From: Leucobacter ruminantium
GTDB lineage: Bacteria > Actinomycetota > Actinomycetes > Actinomycetales > Microbacteriaceae
Reading direction: 5' to 3'
DNA length: 64,000 nucleotides
NCBI RefSeq assembly: GCF_017565705.1
Contig: NZ_JAGDYL010000013.1
Span: 38,400-102,399 of the forward strand
Below the pieces are notes generated by a model that saw nothing but the letters and a program-made list of their open reading frames with translations, ran no database searches and had not been told where the DNA came from. The translations under genes were made by a program, and so were the position numbers. Positions 63,985 through 64,000 of this stretch are shown one piece after another (positions within the stretch are counted from its first letter, which is position 1; each line of letters begins with the position of its first letter).

Positions 63985-64000
63985 GTGTTTAACGCTACCT

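Larger units (their letters stand above)
37979..64000. mobile_element. Integrative and conjugative element, left part (right end outside window)
   Basis: The segment begins after the nrdF terminator and includes a tyrosine integrase, an excisionase-like protein, an SSB-like protein, a methylase-helicase, a TraG/VirD4 coupling ATPase, VirB4, SCO6880, VirB6-like, DUF6112, M23 peptidase and ParB genes. This set is typical of actinobacterial type IV secretion elements. Genes inside are mostly on the minus strand. GC is lower (53% in a counted integrase line, against 75% in a counted backbone line). No tRNA is seen at the left edge, and the attachment core cannot be fixed without the right end. 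Confidence 0.8.

Overview
The window is high-GC DNA (about 70% by eye) from an actinobacterium, most likely a Microbacteriaceae such as Leucobacter. The reasons are the GC level, several genes whose start codon follows an actinobacterial -10 hexamer (TANNNT) by only 6-7 nt, a class Ib nrdHIEF operon, a LexA box of the CGAAC-N4-GTTCG type, and a right-hand conjugation module of actinobacterial type (SCO6880, DUF6112 and DUF4913 families). The genus is an inference.

Positions 1 to 37,978 are chromosomal backbone. The window opens inside a CUT2 (ribose/rhamnose-type) sugar ABC transporter, followed by a 2-hydroxyacid dehydrogenase and an FGGY kinase (1-6189). An L-rhamnose locus follows (6239-15651): rhaI-rhaB leftward, and a DeoR regulator, a complete CUT2 importer (rhaS-rhaT-rhaP-rhaQ order) and a ketose 3-epimerase-like gene rightward. 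No rhamnulose-1-phosphate aldolase is visible. Next come a two-component system facing an ABC-2 exporter (15833-20306), two divergent MFS transporters (20562-23594), small metabolic genes (a YkoF/MTH1187-like protein, a YbaK-type deacylase, a MerR/VOC pair), an ABC exporter, an aminotransferase, rlmH, and a polar amino-acid importer whose first gene fuses two near-identical binding domains to the permease (30211-33230). The backbone ends with nrdH-nrdI-nrdE-nrdF, preceded by two NrdR-box-like sites 32 bp apart and a DnaA box, and closed by a strong terminator at 37941-37978.

From about 37,979 to the window end lies the left part of an integrative and conjugative element (ICE). It has a tyrosine integrase and an excisionase-like protein, then, mostly on the minus strand, DUF4913, an SSB-like protein, a giant methylase-helicase, a TraG/VirD4 coupling ATPase, a large LPXTG surface protein with a thioester-domain signature, VirB4, SCO6880, VirB6-like, two DUF6112, an M23 peptidase, a membrane-anchored VirB8/TcpC-like candidate, and ParB. 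Two plus-strand genes behind a perfect LexA box and one visibly lower-GC 601-aa gene (DUF4365-like N-terminus, possible defence gene) look like cargo inside the transfer region. The right end of the element is outside the window.

The two parts differ in fine texture. The heptamer AGGGATC/GATCCCT is very frequent on the backbone (about 42 sites by eye) and rare in the ICE (about 6). Backbone intergenic regions also carry palindromic repeats that the ICE lacks.
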